Assembly (NCBI RefSeq): GCF_029892425.1
Contig: NZ_JARXWB010000011.1
Span: 181,205-245,204 of the forward strand
Direction: 5' to 3'
DNA: 64,000 bases
Origin: Bradyrhizobium sp. BR13661
GTDB lineage: Bacteria; Pseudomonadota; Alphaproteobacteria; Rhizobiales; Xanthobacteraceae
In this document: piece after piece, positions 16,807 through 26,300 of the stretch
Position numbering within the stretch: position 1 is the stretch's first letter
How the letters are laid out: each line of letters starts with the position of its first letter
The notes under the pieces: model-generated
Databases searched by the model: none
What the model saw: only the letters and a program-made list of their open reading frames with translations
Told to the model about the DNA's origin: nothing
Translations under genes and position numbers: made by a program

Positions 16807-18918
16807 ATGAGAGCAGTTAAATTCGCCGGCGCGGCGGTGGTGGCCGTCATCATCGTGGTCGCGCTCCTGCTGGTGATCGGGATCCCCTCGGGCTTCCTGA
16901 CGTCGAAGATCGCCGCGCGCGTGGAGAGCGCGACCGGCTATCGCCTCACCATCGACGGCGCGGCGAAGATCAGCCTGTGGCCGACGCTGAACATCACCTT
17001 GAGCGACCTCACGCTGCAGAACCCCAGGGATCGGAGCGGCATCACCAAGGTGACGATCGAGCGCGTGCAGATCGACATGACGCTGGCGAGCGCGTGGTCG
17101 GGCCGGCCCGAGATCCGCGAGATCGTCGTCACCCATCCGGTGCTGTACCAGCCGCTGCTGCGCGATCGCCTGCCCAATGCCGATGGGTCTGCAACGTCGA
17201 AGCCGCTTGCGGCCGACATGGACGGCGTGACCATCGACCGCTTCAAGATCAGCAATGGCGAAGTCGCCTTCGCCCGCATCCGCGACCGCATCGAAGGCCG
17301 CATCAGCGCCATCGATGCCGATGCCGTCATCGGCCGCGACCGCACGGTCAAGGTGACAGGCTCGGCGCGGGTCTATGATCATCCGACCAAATTCGACATC
17401 AAGGCGACGACGCCGGCATCTAGCGAGCGGCAGGCAACCCCGGTGGATTTTGCCATCGACATGCCTGACGTGCTGAAGTCGCAGCTGACCGGGCGTGCCG
17501 ACATGCGCCTCAACGGCGATGTCGTGATGATCAACGGCATCAACGGCACGCTCGGCGATGGCAATTTCAATGGCTGGGCCTCGGTCGACATCGCCAGCAA
17601 GCCCTTGGTCAAGCTCGATCTCGACTTCCAGCGGCTGACGATCCCCCAGTCGCAATCCTCGCAAGATGCGTCCGGGCAGCCCTGGAGCGATGCGCCGATC
17701 GACGTCTCCGGGCTCAATTATGTCGACGCGCAGGTGCGGATCTCGGCGACCGAAGCGATCTTCGGCCAGGCCCGCCTGGCGCCACTGGCGATCGATGCCA
17801 AGCTCGCCGGCGGCGTGTTGAAGGCGGGCACCGCCAATCTCGGCGCCTATGGCGGCCAGGTCTCCGGCGAGGTGATCCTGGATGCGACATCTGGCGCGCC
17901 GAGCTTTGCGATGCATTCCGACATCGTCGGCGTGCGCGCGCTGCCGCTGTTGCAGGGTCTTGCGGATTTCGACCGGATCGACGGCAAGCTGCAGGCCAAG
18001 CTCGCGCTGCGCAGCGCCGGACGCAGCCAGCGCGCGCTGATGGCGAACATGCAGGGCACGGCCTTCGTCAGCTTCCAGGACGGCGCCATCCGCGGCATCA
18101 ATATCGCGCAGATGCTCCGCTCGCTGACGACGAGCAAGCTGTCGGGCTGGCAGGATAACCAGAACGCCAACCAAAACTCCAACCAGAACGCCAGCCAGGA
18201 TCAGAACAAGGAGCAAACCACCGACCTGACGCAGCTCTCCGCCTCGTTCCGCATCGACAAGGGCCAGGCGGTGACGACCGACTTCAATCTGATCGGACCG
18301 CTGGTGCGCATCACCGGCGCCGGCACCATCGCACTCGACACCAAGATGATGGGTTTCAGGGTCGAGCCCAAGCTGGTCATGACCACCGAAGGCCAGGGCC
18401 GCACCTCCGAGCCGGTCGGCTTCGGCATTCCCGTGATGATCTCTGGCTCGTGGTCGCAGCCGCAGATCTACCCTGACATGGCCGGCATGATGGACAATCC
18501 CGATGCCGCCTATGCCAAGCTGCGCGAGATGGGCAAGGGCCTGTTCGGTCCTGACGGCGCCAAGCTCGGCGACATCCTGGGCAGCTTTGGCCTCGGCAGC
18601 CCCACTCAGGGCAACAACGCGGCCGGCAACAACACCACCGCGGGCAACACCAATCCGCAGATCCAGCTGCCGAACACCATGCCGATGCCCGGTGGCCAGC
18701 TCGGCGAGGCCATCGGCAATCTGATCCAGCAGGGGCTGTCGAGCGGCGCGGGAAACAGCGCCGGCCGGAGCCGCAGCCTGCCCGGCGCGCCGACCACCCC
18801 CGCGCCGCAGGCATCGCCGGCCCCGCCGACCCAGGATCAATCGCCTCAAGCCCCGCCTCAGGCGCAGCAGGACAGCCAGCCGATGAACGATGTCATGCGG
18901 CAGCTCTTCAACCGGTGA
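16807..18918 (+). CDS. AsmA family envelope protein
   Basis: 703 aa. One N-terminal membrane helix (about 7-27) is followed by an AsmA domain with the typical start TSKIAARVESATGYRLTIDGAAKISLWP. A second AsmA region carries FRIDKGQAVTTDFNLIGPLVRITGAG. Proteins of this family span the periplasm and are linked to lipid transport to, or assembly of, the outer membrane. Two low-complexity parts stand out: an Asn/Gln-rich stretch near residues 457-476 and a Pro/Gln-rich C-terminus (about 655-690). It starts at ATG 16807, divergent from the Crp/Fnr gene. The exact cargo is unknown. Confidence 0.87.
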   Translation: MRAVKFAGAAVVAVIIVVALLLVIGIPSGFLTSKIAARVESATGYRLTIDGAAKISLWPTLNITLSDLTLQNPRDRSGITKVTIERVQIDMTLASAWSGRPEIREIVVTHPVLYQPLLRDRLPNADGSATSKPLAADMDGVTIDRFKISNGEVAFARIRDRIEGRISAIDADAVIGRDRTVKVTGSARVYDHPTKFDIKATTPASSERQATPVDFAIDMPDVLKSQLTGRADMRLNGDVVMINGINGTLGDGNFNGWASVDIASKPLVKLDLDFQRLTIPQSQSSQDASGQPWSDAPIDVSGLNYVDAQVRISATEAIFGQARLAPLAIDAKLAGGVLKAGTANLGAYGGQVSGEVILDATSGAPSFAMHSDIVGVRALPLLQGLADFDRIDGKLQAKLALRSAGRSQRALMANMQGTAFVSFQDGAIRGINIAQMLRSLTTSKLSGWQDNQNANQNSNQNASQDQNKEQTTDLTQLSASFRIDKGQAVTTDFNLIGPLVRITGAGTIALDTKMMGFRVEPKLVMTTEGQGRTSEPVGFGIPVMISGSWSQPQIYPDMAGMMDNPDAAYAKLREMGKGLFGPDGAKLGDILGSFGLGSPTQGNNAAGNNTTAGNTNPQIQLPNTMPMPGGQLGEAIGNLIQQGLSSGAGNSAGRSRSLPGAPTTPAPQASPAPPTQDQSPQAPPQAQQDSQPMNDVMRQLFNR

Positions 18919-19095
18919 TGCGTGCACCCGCGACAATTCACCGCCCCGCCAGCCATCCCGGCGTCCCCTGACGGGTTACCAAACCGGTCCCTCGACACCT
19001 CCCTTGCCGGTCCAAAGACCCAAAATGTGGTAGAAGGGCCATGGGGCCCTGCGGCCCCTTAGCGCCGGCGTCGGTCGCGGCGCGAGAGGATCCGG

Positions 19096-21543
19096 ATGGC
19101 AGGAGCGAAAGACAAGACCTGGAGTCTGCGCGAGGGCCTGTTCGCCAAATACGTCGTCTCCCTCGTCGGCCTCGTCGTGTTCGTGCTCGCCGTCAACGGC
19201 GCGATGGAGACCTGGATCTCCTATCGCTCCACCAAGACCCAGCTGACCGACGGGCTCGGAGACAAGGCGCAAGGCGCGGCCCGGCGGATCGAGCAATCCG
19301 TCTCCGAGCTCGAGCGCCAGATCAGCTGGGTGACGACGGCAAGCCGGGACACGCTCGACAAGCGTCGCGCCGACTACAGCCAGCTGTTGCAGCAGGTCGC
19401 GGTCATCTCCCAGCTGTACCAGCTCAACGGCGATGGCCGCGAGGTGCTGCGCGTCTCGCGCCAGTCGACCACAACAGGCAGCAACAGTGACCTTGCCCGT
19501 GACATCCGCTTCACCGAAGCGGTCGCGCGCGGGGTCAGCTATGCACCGGCCTGGTTCGTCGACCGGACGCCGTATATGTCGATCTCGGTGGCGCATTCCG
19601 GCTTCAATGCCGGGGTCACCGTGGCCGAGATCGATCTCAGCTTCCTGTCCGACTATTTGTCGGATTCCCAGCTCGGCAAGGCCGCCTTCGCCTATGTGGT
19701 CGACGGGCGCGGCCGCGTGCTCGCGAGCTCGTCCAAGGGTCCTGACGTCGGCACGGATCTGTCGAAGCTGCCGCAGGTCGCAGCCGCCATCGCCCCCGGC
19801 GGCGAGGGCGACACCTCAGGCACCGACTTCAATGGCCATGCGGTGCTGACGGCCGAGAGCACGGTGCCAAAACTCGGCTGGAGCGTGCTGTTCGAGCAGC
19901 CGACCGCGCAGGCCTTGACGCCGATCCGCGACCAGCTGGTGCGCGTCGCGCTGCTGATCGGCGTCGGCCTGATGGTGGCGATTCTCGCCGGCACGCTGCT
20001 GGCGCGCCGCATGATCATCCCGATCACGGCACTCCGTAACGGCGCCCACAAGCTCGGCGAGGGCGACTTCAGCCACCGCATCGACGTGCACACCTCGGAC
20101 GAGCTGGAAGAGCTCGCCGACCAGTTCAACCGCATGGCCGGCCAGCTGCAGGAGACCTACACCGATCTCGAGACCAAGGTCGAGGAGCGCACCCGCGACC
20201 TCGCGCAGTCGATCAACGAGCTGAAGGTGCTGGAAGAGGTCGGCCGCGCGGTCGCCTCATCGCTCGACCTCAACGCGGTGCTGCCGACGATCGCGGCGCG
20301 CGCGCTGGAGATCAGCCATGCCGATGCGGTCTTGATCTATGGCTATGATGTCGAACACCACCGCTTCGACCTGGTCGAGGCCAACGGCATCGACAGATCG
20401 GCTGACGGCCCTCACCTCACGATCAATGAGGGCGAGACCGTGCTGGGCCATGCCGCCAGCAGCGGCGAGCCGATCGCAGTTGCCGATCTCGACCAGGCCG
20501 CCGAGTGGCCGCTGCGCGACGTCGCGATCGCGGCTGGCTTCCATGCGGTGCTGGTGGTGCCGCTGGTCGACCAACAAGGCACGCTCGGCGCGCTGGTGGT
20601 GCTGCGCCGGGCCAGCGGCGCGTTCGAGGACAGCCTCATCGGATTGATGCGCACCTTCGCCAACCAGGCGGTGCTGGCGATGCGCAATGCGCGCCTGTTC
20701 ACCGAGGTCGACCAGAAGAGCCACGCGCTGGAGACGGCCAACGAGACCGTGCGCGCCCAGGCCGACAAGCTCCAGCAACAGACCGAGCAGCTGAAGGACT
20801 GGAACAAGTCGCTGGAGGAGCGCGTCGAGACCCAGCTCGGCGAGCTCGAGCGCATCCGCAAGCTCGAGCGCTTCCTGGCGCCGCAGGTGGCGCAGCTGAT
20901 CGCCTCGTCCGACAGCCCCGAGGGGCTGCTGACCAGCCAGCGCCGCGAGGTCACCGTCGTGTTCTGCGACCTGCGCGGCTTCACCGCCTTCACCGAGGCG
21001 ACCGAACCGGAAGAGGCGATGAACGTGCTGCGCGAATATCACGCCGCACTCGGCAAGCTGATCTTCAAATACGAGGGCACGCTCGACAAATATGCCGGCG
21101 ACGGCGTGATGATCCTGTTCAACGCGCCGATCCAGTTCGAGGACCACACCAAGCGCGCCGTGAAGATGGCGGTGGAGATGCGCGACACGATCGGCCCCCT
21201 GACCGAGCGCTGGCGCAACCGCGGGCACTCACTCGGCTTCGGCATCGGCATCGCGCTCGGCTATGCCACGCTCGGCCAGGTCGGCTTCGAGCAGCGGCTG
21301 GAATATGCCGCGATCGGCAGCGTCACCAACCTCGCCTCCCGCCTCTGCAGCGAGGCCCACGCCAACCAGATCGTGGTCAGCCGCCGCGTCTACGGCATGG
21401 TCGAACCATGGGTCGAAGCCCGCGCGCTCGACGATCTCCAGCTCAAGGGGTTCAATCACCCGGTGCTGGCGATGGAGATTCTGAGCTGGCGCGAGGAGGT
21501 GGACAACGTGGTGGATGCGGCGGCGGCGCGACGGCGAGGGTAG
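19096..21543 (+). CDS. membrane adenylate/guanylate cyclase with HAMP and GAF domains
   Basis: 815 aa. Two membrane helices (about 18-38 and 290-312) flank a periplasmic Cache-like sensor. HAMP (about 312-365), a coiled coil, a GAF domain (about 385-530), a second coiled coil rich in Gln/Glu and a class III cyclase domain (about 610-800) follow. Metal-binding Asp625 (CDLRGFTAF) and Asp669 (KYAGDGVMILF) are present, as are the Asn/Arg of GSVTNLASRL, so it should be catalytically active. It probably makes cAMP, the ligand expected for CRP-like regulators such as the one at 15897. The ATG follows GAGAGGA. It is monocistronic by position. Confidence 0.92.
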   Translation: MAGAKDKTWSLREGLFAKYVVSLVGLVVFVLAVNGAMETWISYRSTKTQLTDGLGDKAQGAARRIEQSVSELERQISWVTTASRDTLDKRRADYSQLLQQVAVISQLYQLNGDGREVLRVSRQSTTTGSNSDLARDIRFTEAVARGVSYAPAWFVDRTPYMSISVAHSGFNAGVTVAEIDLSFLSDYLSDSQLGKAAFAYVVDGRGRVLASSSKGPDVGTDLSKLPQVAAAIAPGGEGDTSGTDFNGHAVLTAESTVPKLGWSVLFEQPTAQALTPIRDQLVRVALLIGVGLMVAILAGTLLARRMIIPITALRNGAHKLGEGDFSHRIDVHTSDELEELADQFNRMAGQLQETYTDLETKVEERTRDLAQSINELKVLEEVGRAVASSLDLNAVLPTIAARALEISHADAVLIYGYDVEHHRFDLVEANGIDRSADGPHLTINEGETVLGHAASSGEPIAVADLDQAAEWPLRDVAIAAGFHAVLVVPLVDQQGTLGALVVLRRASGAFEDSLIGLMRTFANQAVLAMRNARLFTEVDQKSHALETANETVRAQADKLQQQTEQLKDWNKSLEERVETQLGELERIRKLERFLAPQVAQLIASSDSPEGLLTSQRREVTVVFCDLRGFTAFTEATEPEEAMNVLREYHAALGKLIFKYEGTLDKYAGDGVMILFNAPIQFEDHTKRAVKMAVEMRDTIGPLTERWRNRGHSLGFGIGIALGYATLGQVGFEQRLEYAAIGSVTNLASRLCSEAHANQIVVSRRVYGMVEPWVEARALDDLQLKGFNHPVLAMEILSWREEVDNVVDAAAARRRG

Positions 21544-21835
21544 CCGCGAACCGAAGCGCGAAAACAACCCCATGCACAGTAGCCAAGGCACTGAACCAGC
21601 AGTGGGATTCGCGACGATACGGATTTTTCGAAATTCTCCTTGAGGCGTCGGGCAAAACACTGGTATGGTGGCATCATCGGGCGTTTGTGCCTGATCTCTC
21701 ACCAAGCTCTGATGTCTTTGCCTGTCGGATCGGTCGATCCGATGGCTGTCCTGTCGCCCCGAACCACATCACTGCTCCCTGCGACTAACCCCAGGCCTCA
21801 ACGACGAGGCGGGAAGTTCGGATGGGAGACGGCCT

Positions 21836-22702
21836 GTGGTTTTTGCCTTGCCATCGCGTGCGTATGATCTGCAGATGCTGGACCGTCCCGCCGAGCGTGC
21901 GCGCGACCATGGCTGGGTGTTTGGCCTGCCGCCGGGCATTGCGAGCGAGCAATGGCCGCTCGATCCCGTCACCGGTTATCCGCTGATGCATGGATTCACA
22001 CTTTTGCTTCCGGACGATTATCGCGTGCATGGCGAGGACATCGTCGCGGTGTCGTTCTTTGCGACCGCGCCCGACCACAATGACGGCGGCGCGCCTGATG
22101 ATCCCGAAATCCGCGAGGCCGTGGCGGCGCGCGCCTCGCATCCGCGGCTCTCGCGCATGACCGACATTCTCGATTACGAATATGCCGCGCTGCTTCTGAC
22201 CAAGGCCGAATATGACGGCGCGTTCGCGACGCCGCCCGAGCCACTTGCGCTTGCGACCGCGGAGCGGCCGCGCTGGCTCGATGTCGGCGGCGCCAGCGCG
22301 TTCCATGAATCCGCGCCGGGTTATGCGAAGAAGCTGCTGCAGAGCACGCCGCGCGCCGATCTCACTGAAAACCGTACCATCGTGCTGACGGCCCGCGCTG
22401 ATGATCCCAATGCCGGCAAGGGCCCGCAGGATGCGCATGTGAAGCGCGGGGCGCCGACCGGGTATCAGCCCTATTACTACTATGTCGGCGACGTGCCGGG
22501 CCGCGACAATTTCCGCCTGCATGATTGGGCCAAGGACCACGCGCCCAACCATCTCGGCGGCACCATGCGGCCCTGCCAGGCCGTGCCGGAGATGAGCCCG
22601 TTCTACATCGAGTTCGAGGAATATTTCGGCGGCTACAATTTTGGTGGCGGCAATGCGCAGCTGGACTTCAGGGACATGAAGTTTGATTGGGCGTGTGGGT
22701 GA
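21836..22702 (+). CDS. hypothetical protein, 288 aa
   Basis: Not recognised. It has no signal peptide or membrane helix. The sequence is rich in Pro, Tyr and Asp, with a tyrosine-rich segment (PTGYQPYYYYVGD) near residue 210 and a C-terminal FGGYNFGGGNAQLDFRDMKFDWACG-like end that looks like a small beta structure. I chose GTG 21836, seven bases after GGGAG; an ATG at 21875 is possible. It abuts the convergent LTXXQ-domain gene with no bases between the two stop codons. The preceding 291 bp contain no recognisable gene. It could belong to a bacterial family binding nucleic acid or proteins, but nothing in the sequence decides this. Confidence 0.7.
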   Translation: MVFALPSRAYDLQMLDRPAERARDHGWVFGLPPGIASEQWPLDPVTGYPLMHGFTLLLPDDYRVHGEDIVAVSFFATAPDHNDGGAPDDPEIREAVAARASHPRLSRMTDILDYEYAALLLTKAEYDGAFATPPEPLALATAERPRWLDVGGASAFHESAPGYAKKLLQSTPRADLTENRTIVLTARADDPNAGKGPQDAHVKRGAPTGYQPYYYYVGDVPGRDNFRLHDWAKDHAPNHLGGTMRPCQAVPEMSPFYIEFEEYFGGYNFGGGNAQLDFRDMKFDWACG

Positions 22703-24004
22703 TCACATCGCCCGCTTCGGCCCCATCGCCTCGAACCCCGCCTTCTGCGCGTCGCTCAGATCCGCTTCGAAATCATCGAGCGCATCGCTGACGCCACCCA
22801 CCGCCTGCTGCATCCTCTCGAGCCGCGTCTTCACGGCGGTGAGGCGGGCTTGTGGGGTTGCTTCTGGCTTGATCGCACACGGGCTCAGCGTCTCCATGGT
22901 GCGCAGCGTGGTGTCCTGAAGCACGTCGAGACGGGCGCGGCCGGTGTCGTCGAGCTTGAGGGTGGCGGCGATGTCAGCGGCGGGCCATTGCTGCTGCACG
23001 AGCTGCTCGTACTGACGCTGGGCCTGCAAATCGTAGCGGGGGTCGTCATTGGGATCGCAGGCGGAGGCCGCCTGCGCGTCCTTGTGCTGGCTTGAGGCAA
23101 GTGCGGCACGACGTTCCCTCGCCAGCGACTCGAGCTTTGCTTTCTGTTCGTCCTCGAGAAGGCCTGTGAATTTGGCGAGCGCCGGCGCGATCGTGTCCGT
23201 GGCCTTGATCATCGCATCCAGTCTTGCCTGCATCACGCCGAGGCGCTCGGCGGCGGTCATCGGAGCCTGCGCCGGGCAGGCGGCGCGGATGGTGTCGCGC
23301 GCCGCGGTCCATGGGGCGCCGAGTTCGTCGAGCGCGGTGCGCTGCATCTCATTCGGCTGCACGGCGGCCGCGATGCGGTCGACCGGCAGGCCGCCGGTGT
23401 CACTGCTGTCGCAGACCGCTTCCACCGACGGGACCCGTCGTCCAACTCGACTTCGAGCTCGGCCTTGCGGCGCGGTGTAGGCGGCGAGCTCCGGCGCCGC
23501 ATAGGGCGCGAAGATCGCGGCATAGATGTCGCCATAGCCGTAGAGCGAGAGGCTGGTCGTGTCGCCGAAGATGATCGCCGTGGTGAGATCGTCATGCGCG
23601 AACGGCCAGAACACCGGACCGATCCAGCCATAGCTGCCGTCAGGATGACGCCACCAACCCTGCGGACGGCGACCGCCATGCCAGCCCGACAGCGCAGCCT
23701 GCGCCGTCATCGCGGCACGCAGGATGTAGGGATTGGCGGGTTGGCCGCGCTCGCTGCTGCGCGGATCCTGCGACCTCAATGCGGCGTCACGGGTGCGGCC
23801 TCCGCGCACGGCCATGCGGCCGTGACGCAATCGCGCCAGCCCGATGACGTGGCCGACGGCGAAACGGGCAACCCCGAGCGGCCCGCCGCGTATTCCGAAC
23901 TGCGCTTCCGCCCGGTTCGGCGGTAGCACTGCCAGAACGACAAGGATCGCGCCGACGAGCGCTAGTCCCAACCGCGATCTCGATATGGCAACCGAGCTGA
24001 CCAC
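22703..24004 (-). CDS. Spy/CpxP-like LTXXQ-domain envelope protein
   Basis: 433 aa. An N-terminal signal peptide or anchor (about 8-32, ending AEAQ) is followed by a Gly/Arg-rich region, a Trp/Tyr-rich stretch near residue 120 (GWWRHPDGSYGWIGPVFWPF) and two helical repeats in the C-terminal half. Both resemble the LTXXQ/Spy family, which binds unfolded proteins in the periplasm; LEDEQKAKL and LSDAQKAGF are the family signatures. I chose GTG 24004 because a purine-rich GGAGGAGGGCCAAGGA precedes it; a longer frame to 24094 exists, but it runs into a palindromic repeat. A chaperone role is inferred from the family. Confidence 0.75.
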   Translation of the reverse strand: MVSSVAISRSRLGLALVGAILVVLAVLPPNRAEAQFGIRGGPLGVARFAVGHVIGLARLRHGRMAVRGGRTRDAALRSQDPRSSERGQPANPYILRAAMTAQAALSGWHGGRRPQGWWRHPDGSYGWIGPVFWPFAHDDLTTAIIFGDTTSLSLYGYGDIYAAIFAPYAAPELAAYTAPQGRARSRVGRRVPSVEAVCDSSDTGGLPVDRIAAAVQPNEMQRTALDELGAPWTAARDTIRAACPAQAPMTAAERLGVMQARLDAMIKATDTIAPALAKFTGLLEDEQKAKLESLARERRAALASSQHKDAQAASACDPNDDPRYDLQAQRQYEQLVQQQWPAADIAATLKLDDTGRARLDVLQDTTLRTMETLSPCAIKPEATPQARLTAVKTRLERMQQAVGGVSDALDDFEADLSDAQKAGFEAMGPKRAM

Positions 24005-24088
24005 TCCTTGGCCCTCCTCCAGCGCCAAGCGCGCATCACGTCGCAGGGAGAAGACTCGCCAGGGAACCAAATGTTCCGCACTCTCCCT

Positions 24089-24237
24089 CGTCATTCCGGG
24101 GCGCGCCCTTGGCGCGAACTATGGTGCGCAATCGCGCACCTGAGAATCCATAGGGCAGCGACAATGGTGGCACGATGGATTCTCAGGTGCGCAACTGCGC
24201 ACCATAGTTCGTCGCTACGCGACGCCCCGGAATGACG
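24089..24237. repeat. 149-bp palindromic element (copy 2 of CGTCATTCCGGGG type)
   Basis: The outer arms CGTCATTCCGGGGCG and CGCCCCGGAATGACG are perfect inverted repeats, and the inner arms around GAACTATGGTGCGCA also pair. Almost the whole element can fold as one long hairpin. It lies between the LTXXQ gene and the LysM gene. Confidence 0.9.
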
Positions 24238-24243
24238 ACCACC

Positions 24244-25272
24244 TCACTGCGCGTTTTGCGGCACCAGAACGGTCTGGCCGGGATAGATCAGATTGGGATT
24301 TTTGATCTTCTCGCGGTTGGCGTTGAAGATCACCGCGTAGCGGGCGCCGTCGCCATAGGCGAGACGGCTCAGCGCCCAAAGGCTGTCGCCGCGGGAGACC
24401 ACGCGGCTGCCGGCTTCCGCCGGGGTGGTCGCGTTGAGCACGTCCGCGGGCGACGCAGCGGCGACGGTCGCGGCGGTCGGAACCCTCGCCATGGATTTGG
24501 GTTTCGGTGCGCCCATCATGCGGGGCCGAACCGCCGACCGCTCCGGGTTCGCGGCGAGGCGCGGCGGCAACGACGCAACGACATCCGATTTGTCGTCGGG
24601 TTTTGTTTCTTGTTTGGTTTCTTGCGGCTTTGCTTCAGGCTTTACGTCAGGCTTGGCGACCGCCGCGACACGCGCCGGCGGCGGCGCAGCCTCGGCGACC
24701 GTGACCGGCATGGTGCGGCTGGATTGCATGATGGTTCCGTCGGGCGCCTTGGCGCGCAGCGCCAGCTCATAGCTGCCGGCGGGAAGCTTGGGTGGGGTCA
24801 TCACGAACTGGCCCGACGCATCGGCGACCACGCTGTCGAGCGGCTGGCCGTCGCGCAGCAGCTCGACCTTGGCACCTGGTGCGGCCTGCCCCGCGATCAC
24901 GGCGGCCTCGCCATGGTCGTCGACGCGGGCAACATCGAAGCGAGGGCCGGTGTCCGCAACTGAAGGCTGCGGCTTGGCCGGCGCGACATCGGCCAGCGCC
25001 GCGATTTGCTTCTGGGTCTCGGCCAGCGCACCCGGCTTTGATGCCTCGGCCGGTGCCGGTGAGGGCACGACCGCAGCGAGCTTCGGCTCTGCTTTGGGCT
25101 CGGCCTTGGGTTCGGCCTTGGCTGTGGGGCTAGCAGGCTTGGCGGCGACTGCAACCTCGGTGCCCGCCCCGCCCGGCAGCAGGCGACGCAGCTCGCTCGG
25201 GCCGATCACCAGCACGGTGCCGACCACGGCAAGCAGACAGAACGCGATGAAGGCCTTGGTTGCGGTGATCAT
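24244..25272 (-). CDS. LysM-domain peptidoglycan-binding protein
   Basis: 342 aa. It has an N-terminal membrane anchor (about 5-25), a Pro/Ala/Lys-rich linker with AEPKAEPK repeats (about 50-90), and an Ig-like beta domain (about 110-195, GPRFDVARVDDHGEAAVIAGQAAPG). A second Pro/Lys-rich linker (210-275) and a C-terminal LysM domain (about 290-340, SRGDSLWALSRLAYGDG, NPNLIYPGQTVLVP) follow. This arrangement matches the LysM proteins of alphaproteobacteria that attach to the cell wall. The ATG at 25272 follows GAGGA. The upstream gene is divergent, so it is probably transcribed alone. Confidence 0.87.
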   Translation of the reverse strand: MITATKAFIAFCLLAVVGTVLVIGPSELRRLLPGGAGTEVAVAAKPASPTAKAEPKAEPKAEPKLAAVVPSPAPAEASKPGALAETQKQIAALADVAPAKPQPSVADTGPRFDVARVDDHGEAAVIAGQAAPGAKVELLRDGQPLDSVVADASGQFVMTPPKLPAGSYELALRAKAPDGTIMQSSRTMPVTVAEAAPPPARVAAVAKPDVKPEAKPQETKQETKPDDKSDVVASLPPRLAANPERSAVRPRMMGAPKPKSMARVPTAATVAAASPADVLNATTPAEAGSRVVSRGDSLWALSRLAYGDGARYAVIFNANREKIKNPNLIYPGQTVLVPQNAQ

Positions 25273-25450
25273 CAGTCCTCAACCTTGATCGGAATTTCGG
25301 GTCGCAAATCAGCCCCGGCAAACTGCGCCGTTTTGGCTGCGGCAGCAAGACGGTCGATGGGATGACCGCCCGACAGGGTGAACCGGCGCGGCCCCTCCGG
25401 CGTCCAATCACCGACGCCGCCTTGCAGCTATATTTCAGGGAATTTCCTCG

Positions 25451-26152
25451 ATGACCGGATTTTGCCGCGCCGCGCCATGGCTGGCGCTCGCCCTGATGTT
25501 TGCCGCCGCCCCCGCGCTGGCCGCCTCCGGCCCGCCGCCCGGGTTCGTCCTCACCGACAATGCCGATCTCGCCTTCACCTCGCCCGACGGCGCCACCAGG
25601 CTCGAGCAGTACATGAAGGATGCCGGCGATTGGGACGTCAAGTGGCAGGTCTGGGCGCGGCGCGGCGACCAGATGACCGAGCTGAAGCCGGAGCAGGGCT
25701 ATGGCGCCGGTTTCCGTTTCACCGCCGACTCGCAATGGCTGGTGCGGATGCAGAAGACCGGGTCCGGCGAGCAGGACCTGTTTCTCTACCACGCCGAGAA
25801 CGGCACCTTCGTCAGCGCCACCGGGAAGAAATCGCTCAGCGATCTCGCCTGGAATTATTTCTACGGCCGGCCGGAGACCAAGACGTTTCCCAAGCTCGAC
25901 TTCCACATCTCCGCCAATCTGCTGGAGGGCACGGAAGACGCCTACCGCTCGCTCGGCATGGGCTGGCCCAACAACCGTTACCTCGTGATCCTGCTCGGCG
26001 GCGAATTCGACAAGCATCCGAAGAACACCGTGATGAAGGGACTGGGCGGCTGGCAAGTCCGTTACGATCTGAAGACCGGCAAATTCGACGTGCCGGCGGA
26101 GTGGGCCAAGAGGAATGCCGAAGCGCTGAAATGGGAAGTGAAGCGGGAGTGA
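25451..26152 (+). CDS. hypothetical secreted protein, 233 aa
   Basis: Unrecognised. It starts with a signal peptide (about 1-25, MTGFCRAAPWLALALMFAAAPALAA) and the mature part is a beta-rich, Trp-rich domain of about 200 residues (WDVKWQVWARRGDQMTELKP, WLVRMQKTGSGEQDLFLYHAENG). It is predicted to be periplasmic. It stands alone on the plus strand, divergent from the LysM gene, with 148 bp before the GGDEF-EAL gene. It may be a small ligand- or polymer-binding protein, but nothing in the sequence shows this. Confidence 0.75.
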   Translation: MTGFCRAAPWLALALMFAAAPALAASGPPPGFVLTDNADLAFTSPDGATRLEQYMKDAGDWDVKWQVWARRGDQMTELKPEQGYGAGFRFTADSQWLVRMQKTGSGEQDLFLYHAENGTFVSATGKKSLSDLAWNYFYGRPETKTFPKLDFHISANLLEGTEDAYRSLGMGWPNNRYLVILLGGEFDKHPKNTVMKGLGGWQVRYDLKTGKFDVPAEWAKRNAEALKWEVKRE

Positions 26153-26300
26153 AAGCAGGCTCCCGAACCGCATCACTTTCCACGCTCGCACAACGCCGCG
26201 CCAACCCCCTGATTTTGTTCCGATTCATAGTTCCCTAACCTTTAATGGTAACGGGCTCTTGTCGGTTTTGGGGCATCTTGCATCCCAAGGGAGGACTGGG

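Noticed and set aside
16633..18936. A 767-codon minus-strand frame over the AsmA gene
   Set aside because: Same compositional bias, antisense to a clear AsmA protein, no conserved domain.
22700..22715. A TGTG...TCACA-like match at the end of the 288-aa gene
   Set aside because: The spacing is only four bases and the site lies across two stop codons.
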